From the NCBI GenBank assembly GCA_017562135.1, contig QEYB01001312.1:868001-932000 (forward strand): a stretch of DNA of 64,000 nt. The letters run 5' to 3'. A model generated the notes under the pieces. It had not been told where the DNA came from and did no database searches. It saw nothing but the letters and a program-made list of their open reading frames with translations. The DNA is from Dipylidium caninum. Its lineage: Eukaryota; Platyhelminthes; Cestoda; Cyclophyllidea; Dipylidiidae. A program made the position numbers and the translations under genes. Positions 20,901 through 35,900 of the stretch are shown here, piece after piece; the first letter of the stretch is position 1, and each line of letters starts with the position of its first letter.

Positions 20901-23900
20901 AGATGACTGAGTCAACTGACATGGCGAAACCTGGTCCCCGTTGTGAGCAGGAGTGGAACGAGTTCTGTTAACCTCGAAGCGCTCCTTCCTCATCTTGTCT
21001 CGCCGTGTTGTGTGCAAAATATCTCAGGCAGTGGGAAATTTCCTAGACTCTCGCGACACTCCACACTAGTCTGGCGATAAAATGGTTCTTCATCCCCGAT
21101 GACATTGGCTTCGGCCATCACAAAAACTTCCCACCTTTCTTCAGTAGGTTTTTTAAAACCGGCGGCTGTGTTTAAAGCCGCATTCCGCATCTTGTCATTC
21201 TTAAGAACACAAAGGCTGTTTCGGTCAAAATCTCCTTCTGTCAGGGTTTAATTGGAGTTGATTGCTTTGGTGAAATAGATAATAAACCCGAGGTTATGAG
21301 TCCTTCACTGATTCTTATTATTCCTCTGAACGGCAAAAAACTGTCTTTTCAGATTGTGGGTTTGAGAAACGATGCAGTTTTTTTGCAGGGAGGTTTGTGC
21401 TGAGGGCAGTGAGGCTTAATGAGTGGTTACATGCAACGCTCTGGTGGTAAGTTGAGTACTGCTTAAATCTCTCCTCCTCCTCCTCCTCCTCCTGTCTTAA
21501 GTGGAGCCTTTAAGGCATTCACTCCCACAGTAAACAACAAAAAAATTCTAACCCACCCAAAGAGGCATAAGAAAACAATTTGGATGTTAATGTGCATTTT
21601 ACCGAGGGGTTTTCTTCTTAGTAAGAGCAGAATGTACGTTTCAAGCTGGCCAGCCCCCCCCCCCCCCCCCATCACGCCCCGACGAGCGGTTTCTCATCGC
21701 GTAGGGCAATCAATTAATCAATAAGTATTGATTTTACAGGGTGACGGTGCACGCACTGCATGGGCGACACAGGGCGATTCCAGCCTCCAGGCTCGGACGT
21801 AGGGGCGCTTTTCGCTCGTAGGGAGTGTGCAAAACGGGAGGAGGGGGGACGGGGGGCGAGGGGGGACGGGAGGGGCGGGGGGACCTTTAAATTATGCCCC
21901 AACCGGTGCAATCAGTCCATCCAAAATACAAAATAATTGAGGTGAAATCAACGACGAATATTGCCTCTACAACTAACTTCCGTCCCGATTTGATGGAAAA
22001 AAGTTAACACTACTTTAGCTTTGATATCGACGAACGCGCATTCCAAAAAACGTCAATCTCCATTTCTTTTTTTGTAATTTTAAACATAACTCTGCTACAC
22101 TGGAAGTGAGGCGTTAGTGGGGAATGTGCTGGTTGAGAGACGACGACAGCCCATGCGTTGAGGCGATTGTGACCTTCTCGACCGCGACTCCTGAGAAGGT
22201 TTCCCGTCTCGGCGCGAGGCAGCGACTGTTGGGATGTAGATTTTTTCTGGCTGAGACCGGATACACGTAACAATTGATGGAAAGATGCCGGAAATATTAT
22301 GAGCAACTCAGGGGGTTAACTGCAATCTCTCCTCCCTTGTGGCTACTTCTCCAACAATTTTCTTCATTAAATCAGCTAATGGTAAACTCCATTAAATCTC
22401 CACCTCCACCCCCTCGAGTTTGATTGCATTCGACTTATCTTGGAGAGGGGAAGGAGGTGGGCGGGGCGGGACTGGTAGAAATGTCTCAATGGGTGCAGCG
22501 TTTTATGCGTCAATTAATTTAAATTCAGGAGACTTTACTGTCGAACCCGAAACTGTCGTTCGAGCAGCCGCATTATTTCGTCTGGGACACTGCAAAGTAA
22601 CAAGGCGGGCACACCTTCGAGCCCGCCGACCGCCACCAGGAAGCAGCCGCTGGGTGTGAGCCCCTCCAACCGGGCGCTGGGACGGGGATGATGAGGGGAC
22701 CGTCGTCGGTTGACTCACTTCGAAAATGTAACGACCCTTTGTGGAATCATGCACAAGGCTCAGTAACGAGCGGTGTACACACCAACAAGATTGTTACATT
22801 AATTGTTGAAAAAAAACACCACACGAGGGTAGGGTGGCGGTGGCGGTGGGGTTGGAGTAGTAGAGCAACCAATCTAAACAAAAACAACATAGTTGTGATG
22901 CGGAAACGGAATGAGATAATTTTTGTCCCTAATCGCACCACCTTTTAGCGCGTCGACACTGGAATAACTGTCGGGCCGAGGGAGTGGAGGGGAAAGGTAC
23001 TGTGGGCCTGGGAAAGGCCGGCAAATGTATTTGAGGCTAAATGAAGCAGTTATCCTATTTGGACTAATTCGCCCCCTTCGGAGTGGACCGTGCGGTTGAG
23101 AGGTGAAGGTCCTGCGATCGCCCACCGAAAGTGACTCACCTGAAGCGCAGACGTCAACGCGCCTTCAACTTCACTGGTGGCTGACGCCCACGTCATACAC
23201 GCGAAAGACAGCTAATCATGTTGTCTTTCATTAAACCCAGTCCGTCAAGTTGACTAGGCGTCAAAATAAGTACAAGTCGGTCGTGGCAGGGAAAGAAAAG
23301 CTTCATTCTGATTTACTAAGGAAAGGCGATAAATTCACCTGATGTAAAATGAAGGCATCGCCTCTGGGAAGCAGTCATGGTGAATCACTGGAAACCACTA
23401 CGGTCTGAATGGTGGTGGCGCGGCGAGGCGCAAGCGCGAATGCTTCGCCTGCGGCGAGATGCTCCACCACGAGACGAGACCGTTCCCAACCCTCGTCCCT
23501 CCGGCCCCGCATCGTCGACTGCGTTCCCATCCCTGCGCTCACCTCAACGTCCACCTCAGCGACGCCGGGTCTGTTTAATCTAAGGCACGAAATCGGAAGT
23601 CTCTTTGTCTGGAGCAGAGTCGAGGACGTATCCGCGCTGAATGCCTTCTTCAGGTACCTTCGCTTCTCTTTGCCCTCTTCCTCGAGCAATTTCCTCTCCC
23701 AGTCTACCGTGGAATTCTCCCCTTCTACTTACCACCTTTCCAGCCTCAAGCGGTCTTTCCAGGCGTTGACTGGTGGACACATCGCGGTAATTTATTAACC
23801 AAAGCATCCGCTGCATCAGCCTGAATAATCCTACGAAATGGCGGCCAGAATAGATGACAGCATTCAATCCACTCAAGCTGATTTTCCTCGAGTCGGTCCA

Positions 23901-26900
23901 CAATGAGGACTGTTAATTCAGGACCAAGCATAAATTTGCTTGCTATTTCTCTCTTCCAGCCGTGAGGACTTCCTGTTTTTCTGGGTAAACGGAATAAGCG
24001 GGGTTCTCGGGAGTGGGGCGCTTGTGTACCAGGCACTTGGCAGTCCCTCCGACTGGACCACGCACCGTCGGTGTGAGCCTCACATAAACTGGTGACAACC
24101 TGGCAGCAGACGAGTCTAACCCGGAGTAAAAGAGATAACCACGGTCTGCGGTTAACCCTCGTCGGATTAAATGGAATACCAGATGACTGCGCGAGTCATC
24201 GTTGACATTCGAGAGAAGGAGAGAGAGAGAGAGAGAGAGAGCGAACGAGCGAGCGAGCGAGCGAGCGAGGCTGAGAGAGGGGGAGAGAGACGGTGGGCAC
24301 ACAGATTCGAGATATGGCCTCTTGTATAATTTAAAAGCGAGGGTACAGCAGAAAAACAGCATTATTCAAATGCAGAAACCTGCATGAAGTGGATACATAT
24401 TTTATTAAGATATGTGAGAGGTGTGGTTATTGAGAAGTCACGAAAAGGCAGGCGAGACCCACCGCCTCTTCCCACCGGAATAAAACCAGAAGAAAGGCAT
24501 CTCTGCCGGCCATTTCGTCCACAACTGCGGACTTTGAGCTCACCTACTGGTTTGTTTCGAAGGCCGACGCGGTTTTCGGCTGAATGAATTTTGTGGACAA
24601 ATTTAATTATGTTGAAGGCTGTTACTCGCGGTGGGTCGGGTGGAGTGGCTGAATTAGTTAATTGTAGTCAAAAAGCTGTAGGCTGGACAAAGTCGTAAAC
24701 TCACCGTCTCCGTCCGAAACCACACACGGCGATTAGGCGTTTCGATAGCGCAAGTGGCCGAGCAAACTGATAAGATTACCAGTAGGGACGTAGAGCAATT
24801 AATTTGGTAATTTAAGAATATCCTAGAAAATTGGAAGATTTTGCTCCTCACGCAGCATCCACTAAGTCGAGTCGGTGACTGGCCACCACTCGTCGATGGA
24901 AGACGCTCTTCGAAGGTGTCACAACGGGCAAGAGGGCCTCGGTGGCAGAATGAGATGTCGGAACCTCAGAGTGGAATGCTCAAAAGGAAGGTGGCAGAGA
25001 GGAGAGTCTTCCTTTCTGTGGTTTCGCAGATCAGAGGTCACATAATTTACGAGTTCCAGCGTCTCGACCCCTCAACCGACCCTTTAAAGGTGGTTGCGGC
25101 AAAAGCCTATCCTTTCTCCGTGCACGCTACCAGGATGCATCACCGCCTTTAGGACAGATCAAAGCGGACAGAAAAGGCGGTAACAGAACACGTCCGCGAG
25201 CCCCTCCGCAAGCGTAGCCCCCGCATCTGAACACACCTGCACTGAAGACGCCAGGCTGTCAACTTTGGGTGGTAGGAGAAGCAGTGCCATGAATAGAGCC
25301 TGAAGTCTTGAACCAAATCTAACACGACGACCTCTGATCCTCACGGTCGTGAGGAGGAAGTGTCAAACTGATTAACTAGGCGGAGGGCGCGAAGATGCGG
25401 ACGGGAGAAACGGGGAATGGGGGGTGGGGGCGATCAGGTGCGCACTTCGGCAGGCCTAACTCTCCATTCCCCCAATCTTGGAGGGCATAGCTCACCGCGA
25501 AACCCCCTGGATGTGTCTAAAGACGGTCTTGCTGTATTTTTCCACAATCAGAGACGATGTCTATATTTTGCCCATTCGATTTCAAATGTCGAGGTGTTGC
25601 GAGATTCAACTGCGAGAAACACACCTTGATTTTTGGTCAAATCACTCCCAGCCACTGCGATCACGAGCGTTTTCCTACTCGGTTACAGTACAGTTTCCGG
25701 CGAATGTGAATTTAGCCTCCACTTCAAATGAGAAGATAATTTACACAATGAAGTAGTTCTGCAATTGACGTACCATTGGGGACTGCGACAGCCTCCCTGT
25801 TGCAATTATTGTCCCTTTTCAGCGTATTCCTCGTCACCGTCACGTAGGTCGAAGTCGAGTCCATAAATGGCGGCGGTTGCGAGGAGACGTCGTAGATCTT
25901 CTTCACCATCACCGCGCCAGCATTAGTGCCGCCACTGACTCCTCTCGCGTCACCAGCAAACTGAAGCTCAAACTCGGGATTCTTTGTCTTCTGTTTCGGC
26001 GTGGTAGCACAGTGCCGTCTCGAGTGCTCCGCCAGCATCCGCTTGCGCAGACAGGCTGTGGCCAGAAGCACGACGATGAAGAGGAGTGCGGCCACCGCCG
26101 CCACCATTACTGCGATTATTATTAGCGACTCTGTGGAGATGAGGTTATCAGTGTCCTGCAGTTGGTACTGCTGCAGCTTACTGCCGGGGAGAGGATTTTG
26201 CTGGTTAGATCTGCCGCGAAGAACCTTTTGTTCCCGGTAGGTGGGCAAATTGTTGATGGCGGGTACGTCCGATCGAGACAGGGCTGCGGCAGGTTGAGGG
26301 TTGTACGTGGGAACACTTGGCCCGGAAAGACGCACGTCGAGGACCGCCGTCGTCGTGCGGGCTGGGCTACCCTGGTCTGAGGCCCGTAGGTAAAGTCGAA
26401 ATGTCTTGAATGACAGTATTCGGAGACGATTTTCGAGGTGAACATTCGTTGTGAAGGCGGCTTCGGTGGAATTGGCTTCGTGCCCGTGCGACGCTGACGG
26501 TGCGAACGATGTTGTCGGGGTAGCGGTGAAGGGCTTGCTTATGTACAAACAGCCTGTATGATCATCCAACTCGAAGTGACTCTCCTCATTACCGCTGATG
26601 ATTGTGTATGTTACTTTGCCAAAGTCCCCTTCATCGCCATCTGTCGCATTTAGCTGGAAGAAAAAGTGAATAGTGTCGTAGGCTCAGAGTCGTGAGGCAC
26701 CAGATGGACCAAATGTGCTCCTATCGCCCTCACTTCACCTCAACGTAATTTCCCGCGTCTCCCGCCGGCCTTCGCCGAGCAAACCCCGGGGACGGTTGTG
26801 AAAGCAAAGCAGATACCTGTTTAATCACCTTTTTGTCCCAAATTTATCGCCTGGAGGATTTTGTGTCGACACGCCAAGTGACCCACCCGGAAACCATAAA

Positions 26901-29900
26901 ATGGTGTTTAAACATGCTTTCGAATCACATTTAGCCTCCACTGTGTTGTTTAAAGAGGACTTCCTGGGCTTTCCGAAGCGGTTGCCATTGACCAGACCCG
27001 GTCTGGTGGAATCGACAACGAAATGGACCTCATAAGGTGACCAGTTGGTACTGCTCCTCATGGACTGCCCTCCTGAAGCCCCATGCGCCAACATGAAACA
27101 TCCTGATGAGCCATCATGAATGATTCCTAATGTCGAGAACGCATTCAGTCAAAATAAACGCTGCTTTTGGTGGCGTTGGTGGGACGCCATTTCTGCGCAG
27201 GCTGAAAAGAAGACCTCCAAACAATATCTTAAGTAAAGTTAACAGGTAGTTGTAATTTTACTTGGATGTTAATGCCCTGCCGATCTTATTTACGTATGTG
27301 ACTAAAAATGGACAGCTAAGAGACTGGGTTTAGCTTTATATGTCGACCAGAGGACAGGCCGTCCCGATGATCCTGGCTCCTCGGGGGCATTCATAAGAGA
27401 ATCACACGAGACCCACTCATTCAACGCTTCTTCTCCGTTGAAAATGAATCCAGTCCAAGTCTCTAGCATTTGTCCCTAAATACATTTGTCCGATTACACC
27501 ACGAGGGACGGCGCTGGAGGGTCGAAAGGGTCTAACTACCGAGACCGAATAACAGCTCATTCCACTTTGGACAGGATGGACTTTTGTGCTACTGTTTTAG
27601 CTAACCTCACTCTCTGCATTCCCCTCGGGCAAAATGAAAAATGCCACTCCTTTTCATCCACTCACTCACTCACTCACTCGTTCAACTGCACGCCCCATGC
27701 CTGCCCCAACGGAGAGCGAGATTATTGCTGTGCGGTGACAGCTCCACTAAGTTGTATGGGATGATTTCCCTCCATTGCATACTTCCACTTGACTCAGCAT
27801 AAGAACAAAAGAGGACGCATCACTTTAATCCACTTAGTCGACTTTCCCTGCCGATTGTAGTGTCGTGATCGCGTAGAAGAAGAGGCAGAACACGGCGGTG
27901 GAGGCTAATTTGCGACCAGAACAGCGCGGGAGTGGGAAAACGGTGACCCTCTTCGCGGTTACATATGGGCAGACCCATGGGAGAGGGGGAGTCAGGCAGC
28001 AAAAATTTGAACGTACATCGCGAGGAAGTGGTTTCGTGCCTTTTCAATTCTACTCTCTGCATTATTAACATTGTCGGGAAAGGAGTGAAGGAGATATGCT
28101 GGGAGAAAAGTGGGAGAGACCACCCGATTGTGGTCTGCACATCTGATAAATGCCTCGAAATTTCCTCCCTTTTGTGGATTTTAGTTTAACCACACCGATG
28201 TTTTTGTCCCCATGGCATTGTGCTTCCATTTCGATAGGTGGGCGGAAGGTCGAACCCGTAGTTTCTCCGCTACCGCCTCTAGTGTCAACGGCAGCACCTG
28301 CATGACGGTCTCCCACACTCGCCCAGTCAAAGGCGAAAGTGGGGGGAAGGGGGGAAGAGCGTCGACGAAGGCGCGAGAGCCCACCATTCTCCATGACAGG
28401 TGAGGTCCGCCTCGTTATCAGGCCTGAGGCCCATGAGAGCCAGAAGGGACTAACAAGCGAGCGGTCCACTTTCCTTTGCTGTCGTTCATAGTCGTGAGAG
28501 GTGTTTGACCTCTGCAATAAAAAAGCCCCCCAACTGTCGATGCGACTCTGCGTTGGTGTGCGTCTGTGTGTGTGTGTGTCAGTGAAGGGGCGGGGCGGGG
28601 TGGGGCTGTGCGGAGGAGAGGTGAGGGGGGCCACGTAACTCTGTCTTATCCGCCACCGGACATCTCGGAATTTTTTGACACCACACACTGTGGTATTGCA
28701 AAGACCCTTTCACTTCATCCGACGCGGCGATGAAAGCTGGCGTTTTATTGAGCCATAAAAGCTTAAACGAAGTAGATATGGAGATGCTTGGCAATGGTGT
28801 AATCAACATTCCATCGGAAACAAAACCTATAAATCATATTTCAAATACTCTTAAAACCACCATTCGTGCGGGTGAACGACGCTAGGATCGAGGAATTCCT
28901 CTTTCTGTTGCCACGCTAGGCCGAGAGGCCGTCCTGCGCGCCGCCAGTGCATGCCTTTGCGGCAGGTGGGCGACGTGGAGTGTGGACAAACTGCAAAGGG
29001 ACTACGGGCGACCGCGACAAAGAAGTTCCACGCGTAAGAGACAACGCGGTGGTAAGACGGAGAAGGCATCACCTACGGCACCAAGTAGTTTGCAAAAACT
29101 GCCTCACTTTCGAGCGTATTTGTAAATACACCTTCCAAGTTGGTTGCAAATTACGTCCAGCGTAAAGGAAAAAGCGTGAAAGCAAAGAGCTGGACCTCCG
29201 ACCCCGTGAATCACAGTTGCGGATACTGGACGAAGCGCCTGAATGGAAGCAGTTGTGCGCGTCCAGAATGTCAAAGTGTCGGGATGAATTTTTTGTGCCA
29301 GGTATACCTACCCCGAGTACCTAAGCAACGCCACTTTTTGTCATTCTTCAAGTCCACGGAAATGCTTAAGCAGTCCACTTTTGCCTTTTTAGGGGATTTA
29401 AATTAAGATGCATTAGAGGGCTTTTGGGGGGGGCGGGGGTGGGGAGGCGGGAGGGGGGGCGGCGAGAGAAAAGTATTGGGTCTACTCAAAAAGGGGGCGG
29501 CATATTGCATTCGACTAAAATGCCATCGGAGAGGTTTTCACAGCTTTGGGCGGAGCAGCTGCCGTGTTATTGGCCAAGCCTCCGCAGTGCTTTTAATTAG
29601 AACAGACCCTCCCCTCGCCCCCGTGCATTCTTCGCCCAGTGGAAAAACAAACGACGTGGAGACCATTTCCACCCAATTTTGCGTCTGAAAAATCACCATA
29701 AGCTCATTAATATTCATGACGGGCCACTTATAACATTTTTTTGGGGTGACTTGGTCATTTCAGTCCTCATCCACACCGGGACAGGACTGTTCTCGGTTGG
29801 AGAGCATTGCCTTGGGAGTCGCCTGCACTGCTCCCTCCGAACTGCATTTCGTCCTCATCTGCTCCAGTGGAACGCAGCAGCGAGTGAGCTCGAAAAATAC

Positions 29901-32900
29901 TTTGTGCGAAGGTGGGAATTGAGCATCACACCCGTGTGCCACTGCTATGGCCTCACTAACAAAGTGTGTAAAATGTATTTTTGCCTTATTTCTCTTAGAA
30001 AACTTCGAGTGCATTTACACAGTTTATAATCGGCGTTAAGAGAGGACACTTGGTTCGCCTAAAATGCAATATATATCCGCAAGCCTTCGATTCATTTGCA
30101 AATGTCTCCCTTTTCTCTCTCTCTTTTTTCCCGCCCTCCACTTCCTTCCCCCGCCCCCACTCCACACACACACACACAGAGAGAGAGAGGGAGGGATTCT
30201 CACACACTCCTCAGTGCCGAAACGGTCAAATTTTAACCTTCTCCTGCTGTTGCTGCAACTGCCGATGCCGCCACCGCCACACATAGCGTGCATCTACTAA
30301 TTACTTTTTTATTTTCTGCGGCAGGTAAGGCTACTAATTCACGGAACGGTCGGAGCGGCGCCTTTTCTCGCTCCGCTCCGCCTCGTCCTGCCCCACGCCC
30401 GCCACCGTCGCCTCCACCGCGGATACACAACAGGTGCCTGCCTGCTTGCCTATCCGCCCGCCCGCCCGTCCGCCGCCCGTTCGCCGCCAGCCGCCCCCGG
30501 CTCCGTCGTCACGGTGGATTTTATCAGATTGCAGCAGCTGTTAGCGTGCATGGGCCTGCTCCCACACGTTGCTCTCCCTCTCTCCTCCCCTCGCTCCGCA
30601 CACACAAACTGGTAAAGTGGCCAGGCAATGGTGGTGGCAGCTATGTACTTTGAGGCGGCACTCACCGACCGCCCATTCTACTCTCCCAGAACAGCGCTTT
30701 TTCACTCTTCTTGCCCCGCCTGGATCCGACACGAGGGTGGTCCACACTCCTGGAGGGCAGACATTGTGGAGTACTACTTGGGTGGACTGTATTGCTACAA
30801 CCATCACAAAAGGGCTGACGCGAGACATAATGGCTATTTAGGCTCCATCTGCGCAGTACGAGCGCTCAACAGTAAGCTCCACCTAATTGTGAAAACAAAT
30901 ATTGACTAGGACGACAACGAGGACGGCAACGGTGACGACGGCGACAACAACAACATCAACAAAATCCGAATGAAGTGGGTAGGTTGAGCTAACGCGAGGC
31001 TAATTGCAGTATTCCGGGAGGAGGCACGCTAGCTCAGGCTCTTACAGCGTCGGTTTCGCCTCTCACTGGAGAGTGTCCGTTGGTGAATCGCCTCATCTAA
31101 GCACATCCTCTTGCTTCCCTACCGGTTGTCCCACAGCTTGGGTACGTCAGTGAGCGACTCGTAGAGGAGACATGCCTGAGCAAACCGATGTTTGCATGCC
31201 TCTATACTTCCGCAAAGTGAGAGGACGCCCGAAGCCGCCATGAACAGTAACCATTCCACCTAGTTGGAGGGGAGACGCGGGGCTGAAGGAAGCGGAGCGG
31301 ACGGGAAAAGCTGCTCCAACCGATAATGGCGTCTGGAAAAATTAGAAATGGCTCCACCTGAAGAGGTGAATTATCGAGTCTTTGCACGTTTTGAACGGGA
31401 AACAAGTGAATGACAGCGTGTGTGGAGTAGCAAGTCCCGTGAAACCCGCCACAACGCCTTTACAGGAGGGACGCTTCCCCACCGCATCGCCCGCCACGGC
31501 TCATCGCGTGCATTCATTGCCTTCGGCCGTCGCTGTGCCCGTGTGTGTGCGTCTGTACGTGCGTAAAAAGGCCTCTCGACCGTGACCAACGGGACCATGA
31601 CCCTGCTGCTCCCAAATTTCCACTTTTTCTCCTCGGACGTGTTTATTTACTGAATAAGGATGGTAGCGGAGGAAGGGGAGAGAGGGTCGTTGTCTCCCCA
31701 TTGATACATACCCGTGTGGCACGCCCACAATATAACTCCCACGAGAACAGTCTGCCCCACTCGCCACCATTGTAGTTGGGATCTGCATTAACTCCATTGA
31801 AAGGGACGAGGAGGGAGTTGCAGGGCCACGGACGTGGCGAGAGTCGTGAGGATTTCGCCTCATACCCGTCCAAGTCCACACCAATAACAGCCTCAATGTA
31901 GTTGTGACGTGAGACTTCTTTTCGACCACGGTGCCTTCCACATTCATCCGCCCACGACATTTCAAGAGGCTGTTCAACCCTCTTCCCTGCCACTTGTCCC
32001 GTTATCTCACTTTCGTAAGATATACGAAAGTGATATTTGGTGTTCGATTGTGCGCGTACCCCGTGGGGAGAATATGACTACAGTTGCCGGTACATCAAAG
32101 AACCCCCACTTCGAAATGGAGGGGCTGGTTGCTATGGTTAGGCCTAGCAGCAGGAAGTGGCCTATTGTAAGGAGGTAAATCTGTGAAGAATCATAATAAA
32201 AAGCCTCAAAAAACTGTTAGTTGGCAAGAGACTGCTGTAAGCTGGAGCTGCAGATCATGGCCATACACCAAATGGAAAAGTTAAATAGCTAGCCGAAAGA
32301 GAATGAGAGGGCTGAGGAATAGAGATCGAGAAGTACTTTGAGAGCTCGCGCTCATCAACCTCTCCGCCGTCGCACCAACCAGGTTTAGTGTGTGAAAAGT
32401 GTGTATGTTACACTGATTCTTTGGCTAAGATTTCACTGTAGCGTTGGTCATGGAGCTGACTTCTTACAACAGAAGGGTCTGGTCAAGACAACAAGACCCC
32501 GCAATATCAGTAGCCTTGTTATTGAGGAATGCCACGTGATATAGAGTCTGCTTCCCTCATTAACTCCCTGACAGTTTATAAGTACAATGTCCGGGGCCGT
32601 TGCACTTAGAATAAATTCATTTCACAGCCCCTCTGAGGCTGTCCAGCACTTTATCCACATTGTAACACGCACTTGGGTTTGGTTTGGTTTATCGCTGTCG
32701 GAAGTCATGGGCAGAATCGGCTGCTCGACCTTCTCCTGAAAATCTGTCTCAAGAGGAACATTTATATCTGTAGTGGGTCTGCTTGAATCTAAAGAACAAC
32801 TGGAGAGCTATTGAATAGGAGTCGCTCAGGCCATGGCACAGACCTCTCCACCAGACCTTCGGCGACACACCACGCCTGAGTCGTGCCTCGACTGTCGGCC

Positions 32901-35900
32901 CAACTCAAAGCGAAATATTGTGGAAACTACATAACTTCGAGAATCGCCACCCAAACGCCCCTTCTCTCCCCCCGCCCCCGTTTTACCAGGCTAACTTACT
33001 TAAGTTAACCGCCGTGGGGCCAAGTGAATCTGACAGGCGAGTGCACGCAACGCGGACTGTCCGGCTGAGGTTTATGGTAAGGGAGAGTGAAAACTGCCCT
33101 GTCGACCGCTATAGACAGATAGAAGAGGAGAGGGAGTGGCCTCTCCCCTCCCGCGTCCACCCCTCCCGTCACGCCCGTTGGTCCCAGGCTTCGGAGTGGT
33201 TAGAGCCAAGCCTGGCGCCTCCACCGAGTGTGCATTTGGGTCCAGCCAGCAGTCCAGCAGCCGCCTTGCGTGACCAATTTGGTCATCGGGAAGGTGGGCA
33301 AGAAGGAGGGTGACAATGGGCAGGAAGAGGGGCGGGGATGGGATGGGATGGGGTGGAGCGAGGTAGGGTGGAGTGGGGCGGGGAGCAGGGAGGGAGGGAA
33401 GGCGAAGAGTATGTATCGCATCCGCATATTTACTTATATTTTCGTTTGATTTTATTGCCCACAGCCATGGAAGCGATTGCGCTCGTTGAGTGCGCACCTA
33501 AGGCTGTTTACGATGCCAGAATTATCTTCCTTGGCGAGCAGGTGGAGGGTTAAGCAAATAAACACCACTGCCCGATTATTTTCGGTTGCATTACCAGTTT
33601 CGATCATCCATTCATTCGAAATAAAACCGTGTCCTAGGCTTCCTGCCATGATAAAAAAATTTTAGTTAAATGAAAGAGTGTTCCCAAATCGTCCCCCGAG
33701 GTGTAGGGGAGGAAGGGGAGGGGGTAGTGAACGGACGCAGGTTTTGACAGGTCACATTAGTTGCAGAAGAGACTGGAATGAGTAAAAATTAAACTTTCAC
33801 GAAGTCTAGCATACCAATCATCTGTGGCTCGGCAAATCAACCTGTCACTTGTTGGAACAAAAAACGGTGGGCGGTGGGGGGTGTTGACGACTAGTGAGGG
33901 ATTTGACGCATGTATGGACGCAGTTATGAAAAAGATAAAAAACTGCATTCTCTAATGACATGAAGCGGAGTCGTTCCCCGTGACCCCTCGTGTAAAACTA
34001 ACGATTCTCCTCCGGAGGCCAGACGATCAGGTCTAATTCCGCCGAGGCTTTTGTTCAGCCCCTTCTGCGCATTTACATGGTCATAAAAGGAGCGATTAGT
34101 AGCGGACAACAATCCTACCTGTCCCATTGATCTGTGCAGCCGTCTGCACAGGAGCATGATTAACTTTACCATTTCCTCTTCGCTCTCTTGACGGTGGCGG
34201 TGGCGGAGGTGGTGGCAAGACTGACGATTGTAACGGTAGCAACTTAGGGACGCCAAATTTTAAACTCTTCCTTAGCAGTTGAACACAAACATTGATAAAT
34301 GTTGCCGAAGTGAGGTTTTTTGAAGGACAAACACGGCACTACTGTTCGTTACGCGACGCCGCCGCTAAAAGAGCCTATAAGTAGCGTTGAGAAACGACTG
34401 AGAACACCTCGGCAATTAATAAGTTCTTATCGTCCTTTGAGGATCTGCCAATACAGTGGCTATTCACGCTGGCGTGCAATGGAAGCCTCCTCAAGAGAAT
34501 CGGAAATATAAAGAGCATTTGTAGGAGCAGAGGAGTCACACGAGGATGGGCACCACACCACTGGCCTTCCAGATAATAAAAGGGAATAAGCGGCTCCACC
34601 CGGTTGAGGTCGATTCGATCATCCATAATTTGTAAGGAGAGTAGACGAATGATGAAGCAGTTTGAGGGGAAAATAAATGCACGAGACGTTGCCGCCTCGG
34701 AGGGCCAAAAGGCCAGAACTGTCAAGGGCAAAGGAGGCATCATCTGTCACTTCTATCAGCGAGGACTCATCAGCTGTCAGTGGAGGCTGGGGAGGACAAG
34801 CACGCATCTGCATGATGCGAGCCAGCACTTTCGAAACTCACTAATTGGAAGCTATCACACCCTGTTGCGCGAAGACAGAACTCCGGCACATTCGTGACGT
34901 TGTGTGGAGGAGAAGGTGAAGTAGACTAACAGTGGTGCAAATGTGGGTCGCGTGAGTCGAGGACACCTTCCTTCCTCTGGGCCAAAACCCACTGAGATAT
35001 ACCTCGCAAATTTGTCGATGCGTCTTGATGCAACGGTGCTGGAAGACGAAAGGGCCCAGCAACACACGAAACCTATTTTACACCTACATCCTCGTTTAAT
35101 GAATACCAAGTAATAGCCTAGCATTGGAAGAGGAGGCGATTAAATAAATTAGTAGAGAACGTGTTTAGCGGCCTCCGATCCTAAATTCTGATGAGAAACC
35201 ATTTGTAAGAATTAGTTCAGAGCTTGATGATTACCAGAGGCGGCGGCGGCGGCGACGGCGGAGCGGAGGAGAACGTGAGAAAATAATTTAACAAAGTCTG
35301 TCCACCCAATGCCCTCATTCGCCGTCCCACCACATCCGATTCCCGACCTGACGACGCGAATCCGGGTCGTGCTCCCCGGGTGTTTGCACAACCAAGGGGA
35401 AGGCATGGGAGAGCTGGGCGGGGCGCCGGCATCGACACCGTCAGTGGCCTCGATTGCGAAGTGATTCAGTGGCAATGCTTTGCATCGGCAGTACATGGGA
35501 AGTGTGGAACTGGGTCGGCAAGGCGATTTTGTAAACAGTGAACCGGCACACCGGGGACGCATAGGCATCCGTTCTCGCCAGAGGATGTAACATATTCTGA
35601 CGCAATAAGGTCCACAAAATTCCTGGTGGAGGAGGGCGCAGCTCACTGGGACTGTACGGCTGGGCGCGAGAGGGAGGATCACGCAACAGGAGCCACTGGG
35701 CATTCGGGAGACCGAGCCGTTAACGCCTTCCACTCTAATCCGATTCAACTTATGCGTACACGGTGGAACCTCCCCGGTGTGGCAGAGTTCGTCTTGCCCA
35801 TCTCCTTGACTCAGTTGCTAAATAGAAAAATTGGCCAAACAAATGCCAGTTGGCGGGCCCAACTGCCGCCCTTCAACAATGAGGCCAAGGCAGCTGTATC

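Larger units (their letters stand above)
19393..25773 (-). other. Protocadherin intron 2 (about 6.4 kb)
   Basis: GC-rich intron with a CCT-repeat (21471-21493), a C-run (21654-21670), a G-rich quadruplex-prone tract (21836-21892) and GA/GAGC repeats (24219-24270). A block around 23375-23800 is open in several frames on both strands and has a minus-strand GTGAGC donor-like site. No conserved protein was recognised, so it is not called. Confidence 0.7.

Noticed and set aside
23375..23800. Possible extra protocadherin tail exon
   Set aside because: Open frames and a GTGAGC donor exist, but no exon here keeps phase with exon 2 (phase 1) and exon 3, while exons 2 and 3 already join directly in phase.
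28065..28688. 207-codon minus-strand ORF in protocadherin intron 1
   Set aside because: Composition is dictated by GC-rich simple repeats (Pro/Ser/Thr/Arg runs), with no splice or domain support.
31501..31977. 158-codon minus-strand ORF
   Set aside because: Intronic, overlaps other open frames on both strands, no homology signal.
35212..35748. 178-codon minus-strand ORF
   Set aside because: GC-rich intronic sequence spanning a GGC repeat; no recognisable protein features.
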